Source: Spyradosoma sp004558035
Lineage (GTDB): Bacteria > Verrucomicrobiota > Verrucomicrobiia > Opitutales > UBA953
NCBI RefSeq assembly: GCF_050314555.1
Contig: NZ_JBNPNH010000002.1
Span: forward strand, 391,406-455,405
Direction of reading: 5' to 3'
DNA: 64,000 bases
In this document: positions 51,172 through 60,316 of the stretch, piece after piece
Numbering within the stretch: the stretch's first letter is position 1
Layout of the letters: every line of letters begins with the position of its first letter
The notes under the pieces: generated by a model
Database searches by the model: none
What the model was told of the DNA's origin: nothing
What the model saw: only the letters and a program-made list of their open reading frames with translations
Translations under genes and position numbers: made by a program

Positions 51172-52343
51172 AAATCCTGCTCAATGCGACTAATCTGGTG
51201 GTGGGCGGCGGCATACAGGTCGCGGCCTCGTTCATCGTCGAAGCCGTCCGCCGGAAAGAAGCGGACATCGAATGGCTTTTTTGCGTTTCGGCACAGGTCG
51301 CGGGAACGCTGCGGAAGCTCCTCCGCGCAGAGGAGATGCCGCCGCTGGAGATTTTCGAGCGGAACCCGAACCACCTTCTCGCGGGAAGAGCCGCGCGGAA
51401 ACGGCTTCGCGGGCTCGCGGAAAGCTTTAAGGCGGACATTATCTTCACGGTGTTCGGACCGTTTCTGATGCGGTTTGCCGGTCAAGGAACGAGGCGGCCG
51501 ACCGCACACCTTGCAGGGTGTGCGGTCGGCTGGTCAACCCACCCGAACCGCCTGGTCTATGAAAAAATCGGACGTCTTCAGACGCTGAAGCGCAAGATCC
51601 GGCGCGTCTGGGATTTTTTCTGTCTGCGTCGGGCGCGGTATTTTTGGATCGAATCGGACATCGCCCGCGAAGGGCTGAAGCGCGGCGCGGGAACGGACGA
51701 CGCGCACGTCCGCACGATCCGCAACACCTGCGCCGGAGTTTTTCTGACGGCGGAAAAGCGCGAAGCGGATTTCGGCGCGAGGGAAATCCGCGTGCTCGTC
51801 ATGGGCAATCCCTACGTCCACAAAAATTTCGACATCGTGCCCGACGTGCTCGCCGCGCTGAAAAGGCGCGACGCTTCGCGGAGCTACGTCTTCACGCTGA
51901 CGGCGCCCGAAGACGGCGAGGCGTGGCGAAGCATCCGCGCGCGCGCCGAAGCGCTCGGCGCGGCGGACGGCGTGCGCACGGTCGGGAAAGTCGCGCTCGC
52001 GGATTGTCCGAAGCTGTATTCGGAAAGCCACGTCGTGTTCATGCCGACGCTGCTCGAAACGTTTTCCGCGACGTATCCGGAGGCGATGGCGATGCGGCGC
52101 CCCGTCGTGACGACGGATTTGAACTTCGCGCACGACATCTGCGGGAACGCCGCGGCGTATTATTCGCCGCTCTCGGCGGAAGACGCCGCGGGAAAAATCG
52201 TCCGCGTCGTCGAAGATTCCGCGCTGCGGGAACGCCTGCTCGCCGAGGGCGAACGCGTGCTCGCCGCCCTGCCCTCTCCGCGGCGGAAATACGAGCTGCT
52301 CGTCTCCTACATGCGGGAAATCCTCTTGGGGGAACGCGCCTGA
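51168..52343 (+). CDS. GT4-family glycosyltransferase
   Basis: 391 residues. N-terminal MKILLNATNLVVGGGIQVAA, central WSTHPNRLVYEKI, then C-terminal VMGNPYVHKNFDIVPDVL, VGKVALADCPKLYSESHVVFMPTLLETFSATYPEAM with the conserved E-x7-E. An internal 14-bp perfect inverted repeat (51497-51530) encodes RPTAHLAGCAVGWS and looks like a small palindrome inserted in frame. Acts on lipid-linked intermediates in the cytoplasm. Confidence 0.82.
   Translation: MKILLNATNLVVGGGIQVAASFIVEAVRRKEADIEWLFCVSAQVAGTLRKLLRAEEMPPLEIFERNPNHLLAGRAARKRLRGLAESFKADIIFTVFGPFLMRFAGQGTRRPTAHLAGCAVGWSTHPNRLVYEKIGRLQTLKRKIRRVWDFFCLRRARYFWIESDIAREGLKRGAGTDDAHVRTIRNTCAGVFLTAEKREADFGAREIRVLVMGNPYVHKNFDIVPDVLAALKRRDASRSYVFTLTAPEDGEAWRSIRARAEALGAADGVRTVGKVALADCPKLYSESHVVFMPTLLETFSATYPEAMAMRRPVVTTDLNFAHDICGNAAAYYSPLSAEDAAGKIVRVVEDSALRERLLAEGERVLAALPSPRRKYELLVSYMREILLGERA
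51497..51530. repeat. 14-bp perfect inverted repeat inside a glycosyltransferase gene
   Basis: GCCGACCGCACACC (51497-51510), loop TTGCAG, and the exact complement (51517-51530). Same design as the intergenic palindromes (arm, short centre, arm), but located within coding sequence. Confidence 0.75.
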
Positions 52344-52391
52344 CGCGAACAACTGAAATTTCATCAATCTGAAAATCCGTATTAGAAAACC

Positions 52392-54512
52392 ATGAAACAA
52401 ATTTTGCAGAATTTGGGCAGCGGAGAAACGCTGCTCGCGGAAGTGCCGGCGCCGGGCGTGCGCGCGGGAAGCCTTTTGATCCGAACGGAAGCCTCGCTCG
52501 TTTCTCTCGGAACGGAAAAGATGCTCGTCGATTTCGGACGCGCGAACTTCATTCAGAAAGCGCGCAAACAGCCGGACAAGGTCAGACAGGTGCTGCAGAA
52601 GATCAGGACCGACGGGCTGTTTCCGACGATCGCCGCCGTGCGCAACAAGCTGGACCAGCCGCTGCCGCTCGGCTACTGCAACGTGGGGCGTGTTCTCGCC
52701 GTCGGCGCGGGCGTGAGCGGCTTCGCCGTGGGCGACCGCGTCGTCTCGAACGGTCCGCACGCGGAGATCGTCTGCGTTCCGAAAAATCTCTGCGCGAAAG
52801 TTCCTGAAGGCGTTCCCGCGGAAGAGGCGGCGTTCACGGTCGTAGGCTCGATCGGGCTTCAGGGCATCCGGCTGATTCGTCCGACGCTGGGGGAAACGGT
52901 CGTGGTGACCGGGCTGGGGCTGATCGGGCTTTTGGCGGTGCAGGCGCTGCTGGCTGCGGGCTGCGACGTGATCGGCGTCGATTTCGATTCGCGCAAATGC
53001 GGACTGGCGCGCTCTTTCGGCGCGAAGGCGGTCGATCTGAGCAAGGGCGAAGATCCCGTGGCATTCGTCAACGCGGAAACGCGCAACCGGGGCGCGGACG
53101 CCGTGTTGATCACGGCCTCGACGCGAAGCGACGAGCCGATGCACCAGGCGGCGCAGATGTGCCGCCAGCGCGGGCGGGTCGTGCTCGTGGGCGTCGTCGG
53201 GCTGAATCTGATGCGCAGCGATTTTTACGAAAAGGAGATTTCCTTTCAGGTCTCGTGCAGTTACGGTCCGGGGCGCTACGACGCGGACTATGAGGAGCGC
53301 GGGAACGACTACCCGTTCGGGCTCGTCCGCTGGACGGAAGGCAGAAACTTCGAGGCGATTCTCGGGCTGATGAAAAGCGGGAAGATGAACGCGGCGCCGC
53401 TGATTTCGCATCGGTATCCGTTCGACGAAGCGCTGAGCGCCTACGCGAACCTCGGGGCTCCCGGCGCGCTCGGCATCGTGATGCATTATCCCGAAACCGC
53501 CGATGCGACGCGGACCGTGCGTCTCTCCGCGCCTGAAGCGGCGGGGAGCGCGAAGACCGAGCGAGGCGTCGTCGGCGTCCTCGGCGCCGGCAACTTCACG
53601 GGCGCGACGCTGCTGCCCGCGCTCAAAAAAACGGACGCCCGCCTGAAGGCCATCGTCTCCGCGAGCGGAGTGACGGGAACGCATCTGGCGAAGAAATACG
53701 GCGTGGAAATTTCGACGACGGACGGAAGCGCGCTTTGGAACGACGCCGAAATCGACACCGTCTTCATCACCACGCGCCACAACGCGCATGCCGCGCAGGC
53801 GATTCGCGCGCTGGACGCCGGAAAAAACGTCTACGTCGAAAAACCGCTGTGCCTGACGCCCGAAGAGCTGAACGCCGTCCGCGCGGCGATGGAGCGCAAC
53901 CGCGCCCGCGGAGACGGCTCCCGCCTGATGGTCGGCTTCAATCGCCGCTTTTCGCCGCACGTTCGGGAAATCAAAAAGCGCCTGGACTCCGTTCCCGAAA
54001 CGAAAGCGTTCGTGATGACGGTGAACGCGGGCGCGATTCCGGCTAATCACTGGACGCAGGACACGGCGGTCGGCGGCGGGCGCCTTTTGGGCGAAGCCTG
54101 TCATTTCGTCGACCTGCTGCGCTTCCTCGCGGGAACGCCGATCGCGGAAAGCCGCGTCGATTATCTCGGCGGCAGCGCCGGCGCGCTGAAGGACGTGTTT
54201 TCGATTTCGCTGAAATTCGCGGACGGAAGCATCGGCACGATTCATTATTTCGCGAACGGGGAAAAATCGTTCCCGAAAGAACGCCTTGAGATCTTCTGCG
54301 GCGAAAAAATCATCCAGCTGGACAATTTCCGCGTGACGCGCGGTTTCGGCTGGAAAGGATTTTCGAAGTTCAAGACGCCGACGCAGGACAAGGGGCACGC
54401 CGCCGCGATGCGGGCGATGATCGAAGCGGTCCGCGGCGGTGCTCCGAGCCCGATTCCGGAAGAGGAGCTTTGGGAAGTCTGCCGCGTCTGCCTGGATCTG
54501 GCGCGAGGCTGA
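52392..54512 (+). CDS. Fusion of MDR-type dehydrogenase and Gfo/Idh/MocA oxidoreductase
   Basis: 706 residues. Residues 1-370 are a zinc-independent-looking medium-chain dehydrogenase (GYCNVGRVLAVGAGVSGFAVGDRV; Rossmann VVVTGLGLIGLLAVQALLAAG). Residues about 390-706 are a Gfo/Idh/MocA protein (GVVGVLGAGNFTGATLLPAL; the Lys-Pro of VYVEKPLCLTPEEL; GGGRLLGEACHFVDLLRFL). This fusion is regularly encoded beside heparinase II/III-like genes in polysaccharide loci, as here. Substrate unknown, presumably a nucleotide- or lipid-linked sugar. Confidence 0.88.
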   Translation: MKQILQNLGSGETLLAEVPAPGVRAGSLLIRTEASLVSLGTEKMLVDFGRANFIQKARKQPDKVRQVLQKIRTDGLFPTIAAVRNKLDQPLPLGYCNVGRVLAVGAGVSGFAVGDRVVSNGPHAEIVCVPKNLCAKVPEGVPAEEAAFTVVGSIGLQGIRLIRPTLGETVVVTGLGLIGLLAVQALLAAGCDVIGVDFDSRKCGLARSFGAKAVDLSKGEDPVAFVNAETRNRGADAVLITASTRSDEPMHQAAQMCRQRGRVVLVGVVGLNLMRSDFYEKEISFQVSCSYGPGRYDADYEERGNDYPFGLVRWTEGRNFEAILGLMKSGKMNAAPLISHRYPFDEALSAYANLGAPGALGIVMHYPETADATRTVRLSAPEAAGSAKTERGVVGVLGAGNFTGATLLPALKKTDARLKAIVSASGVTGTHLAKKYGVEISTTDGSALWNDAEIDTVFITTRHNAHAAQAIRALDAGKNVYVEKPLCLTPEELNAVRAAMERNRARGDGSRLMVGFNRRFSPHVREIKKRLDSVPETKAFVMTVNAGAIPANHWTQDTAVGGGRLLGEACHFVDLLRFLAGTPIAESRVDYLGGSAGALKDVFSISLKFADGSIGTIHYFANGEKSFPKERLEIFCGEKIIQLDNFRVTRGFGWKGFSKFKTPTQDKGHAAAMRAMIEAVRGGAPSPIPEEELWEVCRVCLDLARG

Positions 54513-54538
54513 ACCGCGTCCGAGAAAAGGGGATTCGC

Positions 54539-56527
54539 ATGCGTCGCGCATTTCGGATGATCCGCGTCTTGGGCGTGCGCTGGGCGCTGTTCCGCCTCCG
54601 CTACGCGCTGAAGACGCGCTGCGGATTTTTCGAGAAAAAGCTCCCGATGCGCACGTGGAGCGACCTGACGGAGAAGGAAATCTTCGATCCGGAGACGTTT
54701 TCGGGAACGCTCGAGAAGGACTATGCGGAATGGAAACGGAAAAACGCGCGCTCATTTCTTTTTCGAGCCGCGGATTTCCGCGACTGGCGTCCGCTGCTCG
54801 AGAGATGGGGAGCCTCCGCCGCGACCGAGGAAATCGAGAACCTGAAGGTCGGACGCGTTCTGTATTTTGAAAACGGATACGCGACCTGCGGCTTTCCGCC
54901 GCGCTGGCGCGAAAACGCGGTTTCCGGGGAAAGCACGCCTGCGGGAACGCACTGGAGCGGTCTGAGCGATTTCGGATTCGGCGACATCAAATTCATCTGG
55001 GAACCGTCGCGTTTCGGCTTCGTCTTCCCGCTGATTCGCGTCTATGCCCGGACGAGAGACGACGGCTGCGCCCGGATCTTCTGGACGCTTTTCGAAGACT
55101 GGTGCCGGGAAAATCCTCCGGAAACGGGCGTGAACTGGAAATGCGGGCAGGAGATTTCTCTGCGCCTCATGGCGTGGAGCTTCGCGTTTTACGCCTTTCT
55201 CGAATCGCCGGAGACGACGCCGGAGCGGCTCGCCCTGTTCGCGCGCGCCGTTTTCGAAAGCGCGCGGCGCGTGCGGGCGAACGTCGATTACGCGCTGAGC
55301 CAAAAGAACAATCACGGCGTGAGCGAATGCGTCGGGCTGATCTGCGCGGGAACGCTGTTTCCGGAATTTCGCGGAAGCGAGGAACGGCTTTCCTGCGGCG
55401 TGAGGAATCTGGAACGGCAGATCCGAGAGCTCGTTTATCCCGACGGAGGTTTTTCCCAGCATTCCCTGAATTATCACCGCGTGATGATGCAGGATCTGAC
55501 GTTCGCGCTCCGGATCGCGGAAGTCAACGGCGTCGAGCTCCCCGAAATTCTGCGGGAACGTCTCCTGCTCGCCGCCGCCTACGCGCGGGATTTCGTTTTC
55601 GGGAACGACGGCGACACGCCGTGCTGGGGCGCGAACGACGGCGCGCACGTCTTCCGGCTTTCGGAATGCGGGTATCGCGATTTTCGTCCGCACCTGCAGT
55701 GCGTCGGCGTCGGATTTTCCCGCGAGCGTTTTTTCCCGCCCGGACCGTGGGACGAAGAAGCGCTTTGGTTTTTCGGGAAAGCCGCGCTCGACGCCGTCGG
55801 CGAAAAACGCGCCGCCGCGCGCGACCGCTTTTCCGCGACCGTCGCGGGAACGCACGTTCTGCGCCGCGGAGGAAACGCCGTGTTTTTCCGTTGCGGCTGC
55901 TTCGCGCATCGGCCGGGCGACGACGATCTGCTGCACGTGGACATCTGGCGCGACGGCGAATGCGTCGTCGGAGACACCGGCTCGTTCAGCTACAATTCGA
56001 AGACTCCGTTCATCGCCGAGCACAACGTCGTTTCGGCGGACGACGAACCGCAGATGGAACGCCTGAGCCGTTTTCTGAAGGCGCCGATCCGCGGAACGCT
56101 TCTGCGCGCGGACGCGCGCGGATTCTCGGGCGAACACGACGGGTATCGGCGACTGCGCGTTCCCGTGAGACATCGCCGGGATGTCGAAGTCGAAGAAGCG
56201 TCCGTCTCGATCCGCGACGAGCTGAGTTCGTCGGCGGAACACGTCTATGAAACGCATTGGGTTTTTCCGAAGTTCCGTGTTGAAAGAAGCGAAGTCTGCG
56301 ACGGGCTGGAATTTTTCCTCCTGAACGGCGAAAAAACCGCCGGACGCCTGCGCATCCGTGCCGACGGCGCGGAGTTCCTCGGATTCTCCGTCCACAAAGG
56401 CGACGAAAAAAGCGGCAGAGGCTTCGTTTCGCCGCACTACGGCGAGCGGCTTCCGGCGCAGGTGCTCTCGGTCAGATTCCGCGCCGCCGCCGCACACATC
56501 CGCACGGACTTCGTCTTCCCCGCCTGA
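54539..56527 (+). CDS. Heparinase II/III-family protein
   Basis: 662 residues with an N-terminal (alpha/alpha) toroid-like domain (NWKCGQEISLRLMAWSFAFYAFL; LSQKNNHGVSECVGLICAGTLFPEF; QHSLNYHRVMMQDLTFALRI) and a C-terminal beta-sandwich (DLLHVDIWRDGECVVGDTGSFSYNS). The NNH and YHR motifs match the catalytic Asn/His/Tyr region of heparinase II/III lyases. No signal peptide. In biosynthetic loci such proteins may edit the polysaccharide during assembly. Start ATG 54539 with an AAAAGGGGA ribosome-binding site. Last gene of the plus-strand polysaccharide operon. Confidence 0.83.
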   Translation: MRRAFRMIRVLGVRWALFRLRYALKTRCGFFEKKLPMRTWSDLTEKEIFDPETFSGTLEKDYAEWKRKNARSFLFRAADFRDWRPLLERWGASAATEEIENLKVGRVLYFENGYATCGFPPRWRENAVSGESTPAGTHWSGLSDFGFGDIKFIWEPSRFGFVFPLIRVYARTRDDGCARIFWTLFEDWCRENPPETGVNWKCGQEISLRLMAWSFAFYAFLESPETTPERLALFARAVFESARRVRANVDYALSQKNNHGVSECVGLICAGTLFPEFRGSEERLSCGVRNLERQIRELVYPDGGFSQHSLNYHRVMMQDLTFALRIAEVNGVELPEILRERLLLAAAYARDFVFGNDGDTPCWGANDGAHVFRLSECGYRDFRPHLQCVGVGFSRERFFPPGPWDEEALWFFGKAALDAVGEKRAAARDRFSATVAGTHVLRRGGNAVFFRCGCFAHRPGDDDLLHVDIWRDGECVVGDTGSFSYNSKTPFIAEHNVVSADDEPQMERLSRFLKAPIRGTLLRADARGFSGEHDGYRRLRVPVRHRRDVEVEEASVSIRDELSSSAEHVYETHWVFPKFRVERSEVCDGLEFFLLNGEKTAGRLRIRADGAEFLGFSVHKGDEKSGRGFVSPHYGERLPAQVLSVRFRAAAAHIRTDFVFPA

Positions 56528-56666
56528 ACACCCTGCCGGTCTCCCCGCCCCGCACTGATTCTTGCGGGAACGCCCCTTCAAAAACTGTGGAATAAACTGT
56601 GGAATAAAACGGGAAAAGCTCGGCGTGAAGCGCGATGCGCCCCCGCCAAATGCCAAAAGCCCCCTC

Positions 56667-56745
56667 CGCGCCGCGCCCCACAACGCAAAAATTTTGTTCG
56701 TAAGCTACAAAATTCATTCATTTTGAATTTTTATAGTTTACGAAC
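56667..56745. repeat. Family D repeat, left copy, with promoter-like palindrome
   Basis: CCGCGCCGCGCCCCACAACG, then GTTCGTAAGCTA (56696-56707) and TAGTTTACGAAC (56734-56745), an 11/12 inverted repeat around an A/T-rich centre. Same order and orientation as 58096-58171. The left copy lies 26 bp upstream of the DUF4143 ATPase and probably contains its operator/promoter. The remaining intergenic sequence 56528-56666 shows nothing recognisable except TGTGGAATAAA duplicated at 56587-56606. Confidence 0.75.
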
Positions 56746-56771
56746 TACAAAAACAGCAATAAATTTTCGCC

Positions 56772-57980
56772 ATGAAAATCATCGAGCGAGAGTTTTATAC
56801 GGAGAAAATCGAACCTTACGTCGATTCCGGCCTGATCAAGGTTCTTGTCGGGCAGCGGCGAGTGGGCAAAAGCTGCATCATGCGGCAGATCGCCGACAAG
56901 CTTGCGCGAAGCGGGAACGGCGCGAACTGCATTTACGTCGACAAGGAAGATTTCGCCTTTGCCGAAATCCGCGACGCGGCGACACTACTCGGCTACGTCG
57001 AACCCCGCCTCCGCGCGAAAAAGCGGAACTACCTTTTCATCGACGAGGTGCAGGAAATCACCGGCTTCGAGACGGCGCTGCGAAGTCTTCACGCGAAGGA
57101 ACAATGCGACGTCTTCTGCACGGGGAGCAATGCGAAGATGCTCTCCGGAGAGCTCGCCACGGGTCTTTCCGGCCGCTACATCGAATTTGAAATTCGTTCG
57201 CTGGACTACCTTGAGTTTCTGAAATTTCACGCGCTCGAAGATTCGGACGCCGCGCTGACGCGGTACTTCACGTTCGGCGGGTTGCCGCACCTGGCGCACC
57301 TGGGGCTGGAAACCTCGCTCGCCGACGAATATCTGAAAAATATCTACTCGACCATTTTGCTGAAGGACGTCCTGGGGCGCATGGGACTGCGCAACCCGGC
57401 TTTTCTGGAGCGGCTTTCCGTGTTTCTCGCGGACAACGTCGGAAGCGTTTTTTCGGCGTCGAGCATCAGCAGATTTCTGAAGTCGAAGTCGGAAAAAGTC
57501 GCGCCTTCCGTAATCATAAACTACTTACATGCGATGTGTTCGGCGTTCATAGTCGAACGGGCGCCGCGCTTCGACATTCGCGGGAAAGAGCTTTTCGAGA
57601 CTCGGGAAAAGTATTACTTCGAGGACATCGGTCTGCGCAACGCGCTCGTCGGAACGAATCTCGCGCGCGACGTCGCTAAAATCGCCGAAAACGCGGTTTT
57701 TCTTCATCTGCGGAAACTCGGCTACACGGTGAGCGTCGGCGAAATCGGGAACGCGGAAGTCGATTTCGTCGCGCAAAAGCAGGGAAAAACGGTTTATGTT
57801 CAAGTCGCGTATCTGATCGCCGACGAGAAGACGCGCGACCGAGAATTCGGCAATCTGAAAAAAATCGACGACAACTTTCCGAAATACGTGGTTTCGATGA
57901 ATCCGCTCAACCCCGGCGGGAACGAAGACGGGATCCTCCACCTGCACATCCGCGATTTTCTGAAAAAAGAGGCGTTATGA
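56772..57980 (+). CDS. AAA_14/DUF4143 ATPase
   Basis: 402 residues. N-terminal AAA domain with Walker A GQRRVGKSCIM (about residue 27), Walker B NYLFIDEVQEI, and sensor-like CTGSNAKML. C-terminal DUF4143 domain with YYFEDIGLRNALVG and the PD-(D/E)XK-like VSVGEIGNAEVDFVAQKQGKTVYVQVA (D...QVA replaces E-x-K). Widespread accessory gene family in host-associated bacteria; function unknown, possibly defence or mobile-element related. Bracketed by family D repeats. Confidence 0.88.
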   Translation: MKIIEREFYTEKIEPYVDSGLIKVLVGQRRVGKSCIMRQIADKLARSGNGANCIYVDKEDFAFAEIRDAATLLGYVEPRLRAKKRNYLFIDEVQEITGFETALRSLHAKEQCDVFCTGSNAKMLSGELATGLSGRYIEFEIRSLDYLEFLKFHALEDSDAALTRYFTFGGLPHLAHLGLETSLADEYLKNIYSTILLKDVLGRMGLRNPAFLERLSVFLADNVGSVFSASSISRFLKSKSEKVAPSVIINYLHAMCSAFIVERAPRFDIRGKELFETREKYYFEDIGLRNALVGTNLARDVAKIAENAVFLHLRKLGYTVSVGEIGNAEVDFVAQKQGKTVYVQVAYLIADEKTRDREFGNLKKIDDNFPKYVVSMNPLNPGGNEDGILHLHIRDFLKKEAL

Positions 57981-58346
57981 GCCCGCCGCGGGAAGGCGCC
58001 CGGCGGAATTGCGGATTGCTCCCCGAAGGCGAAAGGCGTTCCCGCCAAGCGCCAAGCGCCAATCGCCAATCGCCAAAAGCCAACTGCCGCCAGTCGCCGC
58101 GCCCCACGATGCGAAAGCTTCGTTCGTAAGCTACAAAATGAATTCATTTGGGATTTTTATAGTTTACGAACAATAAATTCGGAGACACCCGCCTCCCCGC
58201 CGACGACTACGTGCTAACCGTCGACAGTTAATCGCCAAAAGCCGCCGAGCCCCGCGCTAATCCTTGCGGGAACGCCGCGCTTCTGAAAGAATGTTGCGCA
58301 TGAGCCGTTTTCCCGCAGTCTGTTTTTTCCGAAAAGGAGGCGCACG
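57981..58346. repeat. Repeat-rich intergenic region with family D right copy
   Basis: 366 bp. Contains tandem GCCAAGCGCCAATCGCCA phrases (58038-58080), the family D copy at 58096-58171 (GTTCGTAAGCTA 58122-58133; TAGTTTACGAAC 58160-58171), a short coding-like tail ending DDYVLTVDS and stop (58173-58232), and, at its right edge, AAAAGGAGG (58334-58342), which fixes the start of the next gene. Confidence 0.65.
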
Positions 58347-59843
58347 ATGATTTCCGCCGAGCGCATCCGCGAACTCATCGCGCACGGAGAAAACGAACGC
58401 GTCGAATTCAAATCCGCCGTCGGCGGCGTGCCGAAAAACCTCTTCGAAACGATTTCGGCGTTTCTCAACAAAAACGGAGGCGTCGTGCTGCTCGGCGTCA
58501 AAGACGGCGGCGCGTTCTCGGGGCTCTCCCGCACGGAGGCGCGCCGGCTCGCCGACGAAGTCGTGGCGCTCTCGAACAACGCGCAGAAGCTTTCGCCGCC
58601 GTTCATTCTGGACGCGGACGTCGTGCCGTTCGTGGACGAATTCGTCGTCGCGATCGAGGTGCCCTCGTCCTCGCAAGTCCACAAATGCAACGAAAAATTC
58701 TTCGACCGTTCCCGCGACGGCGATTTTCAGCTACGCTCGACGGAGCAGATTCGCCAGCTCTACATGCGCAAAAGCGACGCGTTCTCCGAAAACAAGATTT
58801 ATCCTTACCTTACGGAAGACGATTTTGACTCGAAACTGATCGCCCGGGTGCGGCAACGCATGGTCAACCTGCGCCCGGATCATCCGTGGCGCGAACTTTC
58901 CGACGCGGAATTTTTCCGCGCGGCGGGACTTTGGCGGAAGGATTTTTCGGAGGGGACGGAAGGCTACACGCTCGCCGCCGTCATGCTTTTCGGGAAGGAC
59001 CTCACGATTCTGAACGTCGTGCCCTATTTCAAGATCGACGCGATTCTGCGCCGCAAAGATCTCGAACGCTACGACGACCGCGTGACGATTCAGACCAATC
59101 TGATCGACACCTTCGATCGGCTGATGGCGTTCGTCGCGAAGCATCTTCCGGATCCGTTTTATCTCGAAGGGGCGGAACGTCGCTCGCTCCGCGACACGAT
59201 TTTCCGCGAGCTGCTCGTCAACTTTCTGATTCACCGGGAATACGCGAACGCGCATCACGCCACGTTCACGATCGAACGCGAGTTCGCCGAAACGCGCAAC
59301 GCCAACAAGCCGCGTCTTTGGGGAAGCCTGACGCTCGACAACTACGAGCCCTTCCGGAAAAATCCGTCGATCGCCAATATTTTCACGCAGATCGGGCTGG
59401 CGGAAGAACTGGGCACCGGCATGAGGAAAATCTCGAAATACATTTTCGAATACGCCAAGCGAGGCGGAATCGAATTTTTCGAAGAGGAACTCTTCCGCGC
59501 GAGAATTCCGCTTCCGCCGGAAGAAGAAAACGCACAAACGGACAAACAAGGCGAGAGCAAGAACGAGACCCGGAACATAGACAGAGACATAGACAGAGAC
59601 ATAGACAGAGACATAGACAGAGACATAGACGAAGAACAGAGAATTATTTTGCAGTATTGTACGACCGCCAAAAGCGCCCGAGAAATCTTTAAGCACATAG
59701 GGCTTCGCTACAACACGATGGCATTACGGAGAGTTCTCCGCCCGCTTCTCGAAAGCGGCCGACTCCGGCGCACAGTTCCCGACAAACCCACAAGCCGCCA
59801 CCAGCGCTACGTCACTGTAATCTCCTTCGAGGGGCATAAATAA
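58347..59843 (+). CDS. AlbA_2 (Schlafen-like) domain ATP-binding regulator
   Basis: 498 residues. N-terminal AlbA_2 domain (ENERVEFKSAVGGVPKNLFETISAFLNKNGGVVLLGVKDGG), a central domain with RDTIFRELLVNFLIHREYANAHH and GLAEELGTGMRKI typical of the HATPase-like C-terminal part of this family, then an (IDRD)n tract and a winged helix (AKSAREIFKHIGLRYNTMALRRVLRPLLESGRLRRT). Often annotated as transcriptional regulator or ATP-dependent DNA-binding protein. Strong ribosome-binding site AAAAGGAGG seven bases upstream. The tract at 59579-59636 is a 12-bp tandem repeat. Confidence 0.85.
   Translation: MISAERIRELIAHGENERVEFKSAVGGVPKNLFETISAFLNKNGGVVLLGVKDGGAFSGLSRTEARRLADEVVALSNNAQKLSPPFILDADVVPFVDEFVVAIEVPSSSQVHKCNEKFFDRSRDGDFQLRSTEQIRQLYMRKSDAFSENKIYPYLTEDDFDSKLIARVRQRMVNLRPDHPWRELSDAEFFRAAGLWRKDFSEGTEGYTLAAVMLFGKDLTILNVVPYFKIDAILRRKDLERYDDRVTIQTNLIDTFDRLMAFVAKHLPDPFYLEGAERRSLRDTIFRELLVNFLIHREYANAHHATFTIEREFAETRNANKPRLWGSLTLDNYEPFRKNPSIANIFTQIGLAEELGTGMRKISKYIFEYAKRGGIEFFEEELFRARIPLPPEEENAQTDKQGESKNETRNIDRDIDRDIDRDIDRDIDEEQRIILQYCTTAKSAREIFKHIGLRYNTMALRRVLRPLLESGRLRRTVPDKPTSRHQRYVTVISFEGHK
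59579..59636 (+). repeat. 12-bp tandem repeat (about five units) inside the AlbA_2 gene
   Basis: Unit CATAGACAGAGA repeated head to tail and encoding IDRD four to five times in the linker before the winged helix. The unit is a multiple of three, so copy changes alter linker length without frameshift. Confidence 0.92.
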
Positions 59844-60316
59844 AGCAATACGCTTTTGTCCCTGAACAACGTCCACGGCGACTACCTCACATCGACGTGC
59901 TTCTCCGCCGGCTCGCGCAAAGCGGCGTATTCCGCCGCATGTCGTTCCCGCGCCCGGCGGAATTTCAAATCGATTCCCGAAGGAGAAATGCCGCCCCTTG
60001 CGGGAAATCGCCCTGCCCCATCGGCTGATGAAGGGCGTGCCAACTTCCGCCGGAAGACGACGAAACGGAAATGCTCCTTCTCGAAGATACCGGAGAGGAT
60101 GTGCGTGCGAAACGAAGTGAGGAATGGAGTAAGGAAAGAAGCGGAAGTAAGGAAAAGAAGAGTAAGGAAAGAGACATGGGAGGAAAAGAATCTGAGAAAG
60201 CTCAAAGACGAGAGGCTCATCGTTCGGCGCGGCGGGCGACGTTACGGCGCTTGGGAAATCCTTCCCGAAACTGCGGAATAAAGCCGGACGAAGAGCGCTA
60301 AGCCTCGGCGCGGATT
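59844..60316. other. Remnant-rich region between the AlbA_2 gene and xerD
   Basis: 473 bp without an intact gene. At 59997-60041 is a 45-bp copy of part of xerD (60560-60604) with three mismatches. From about 60060 to 60281 a plus-strand coding remnant carries repeated GTAAGGAAAG-type units (VRNEVRNGVRKEAEVRKRRV), followed by LRKLKDERLIVRRGGRRYGA WEIL, the tail of a winged-helix protein of the Fic/AlbA_2 kind. Confidence 0.55.
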
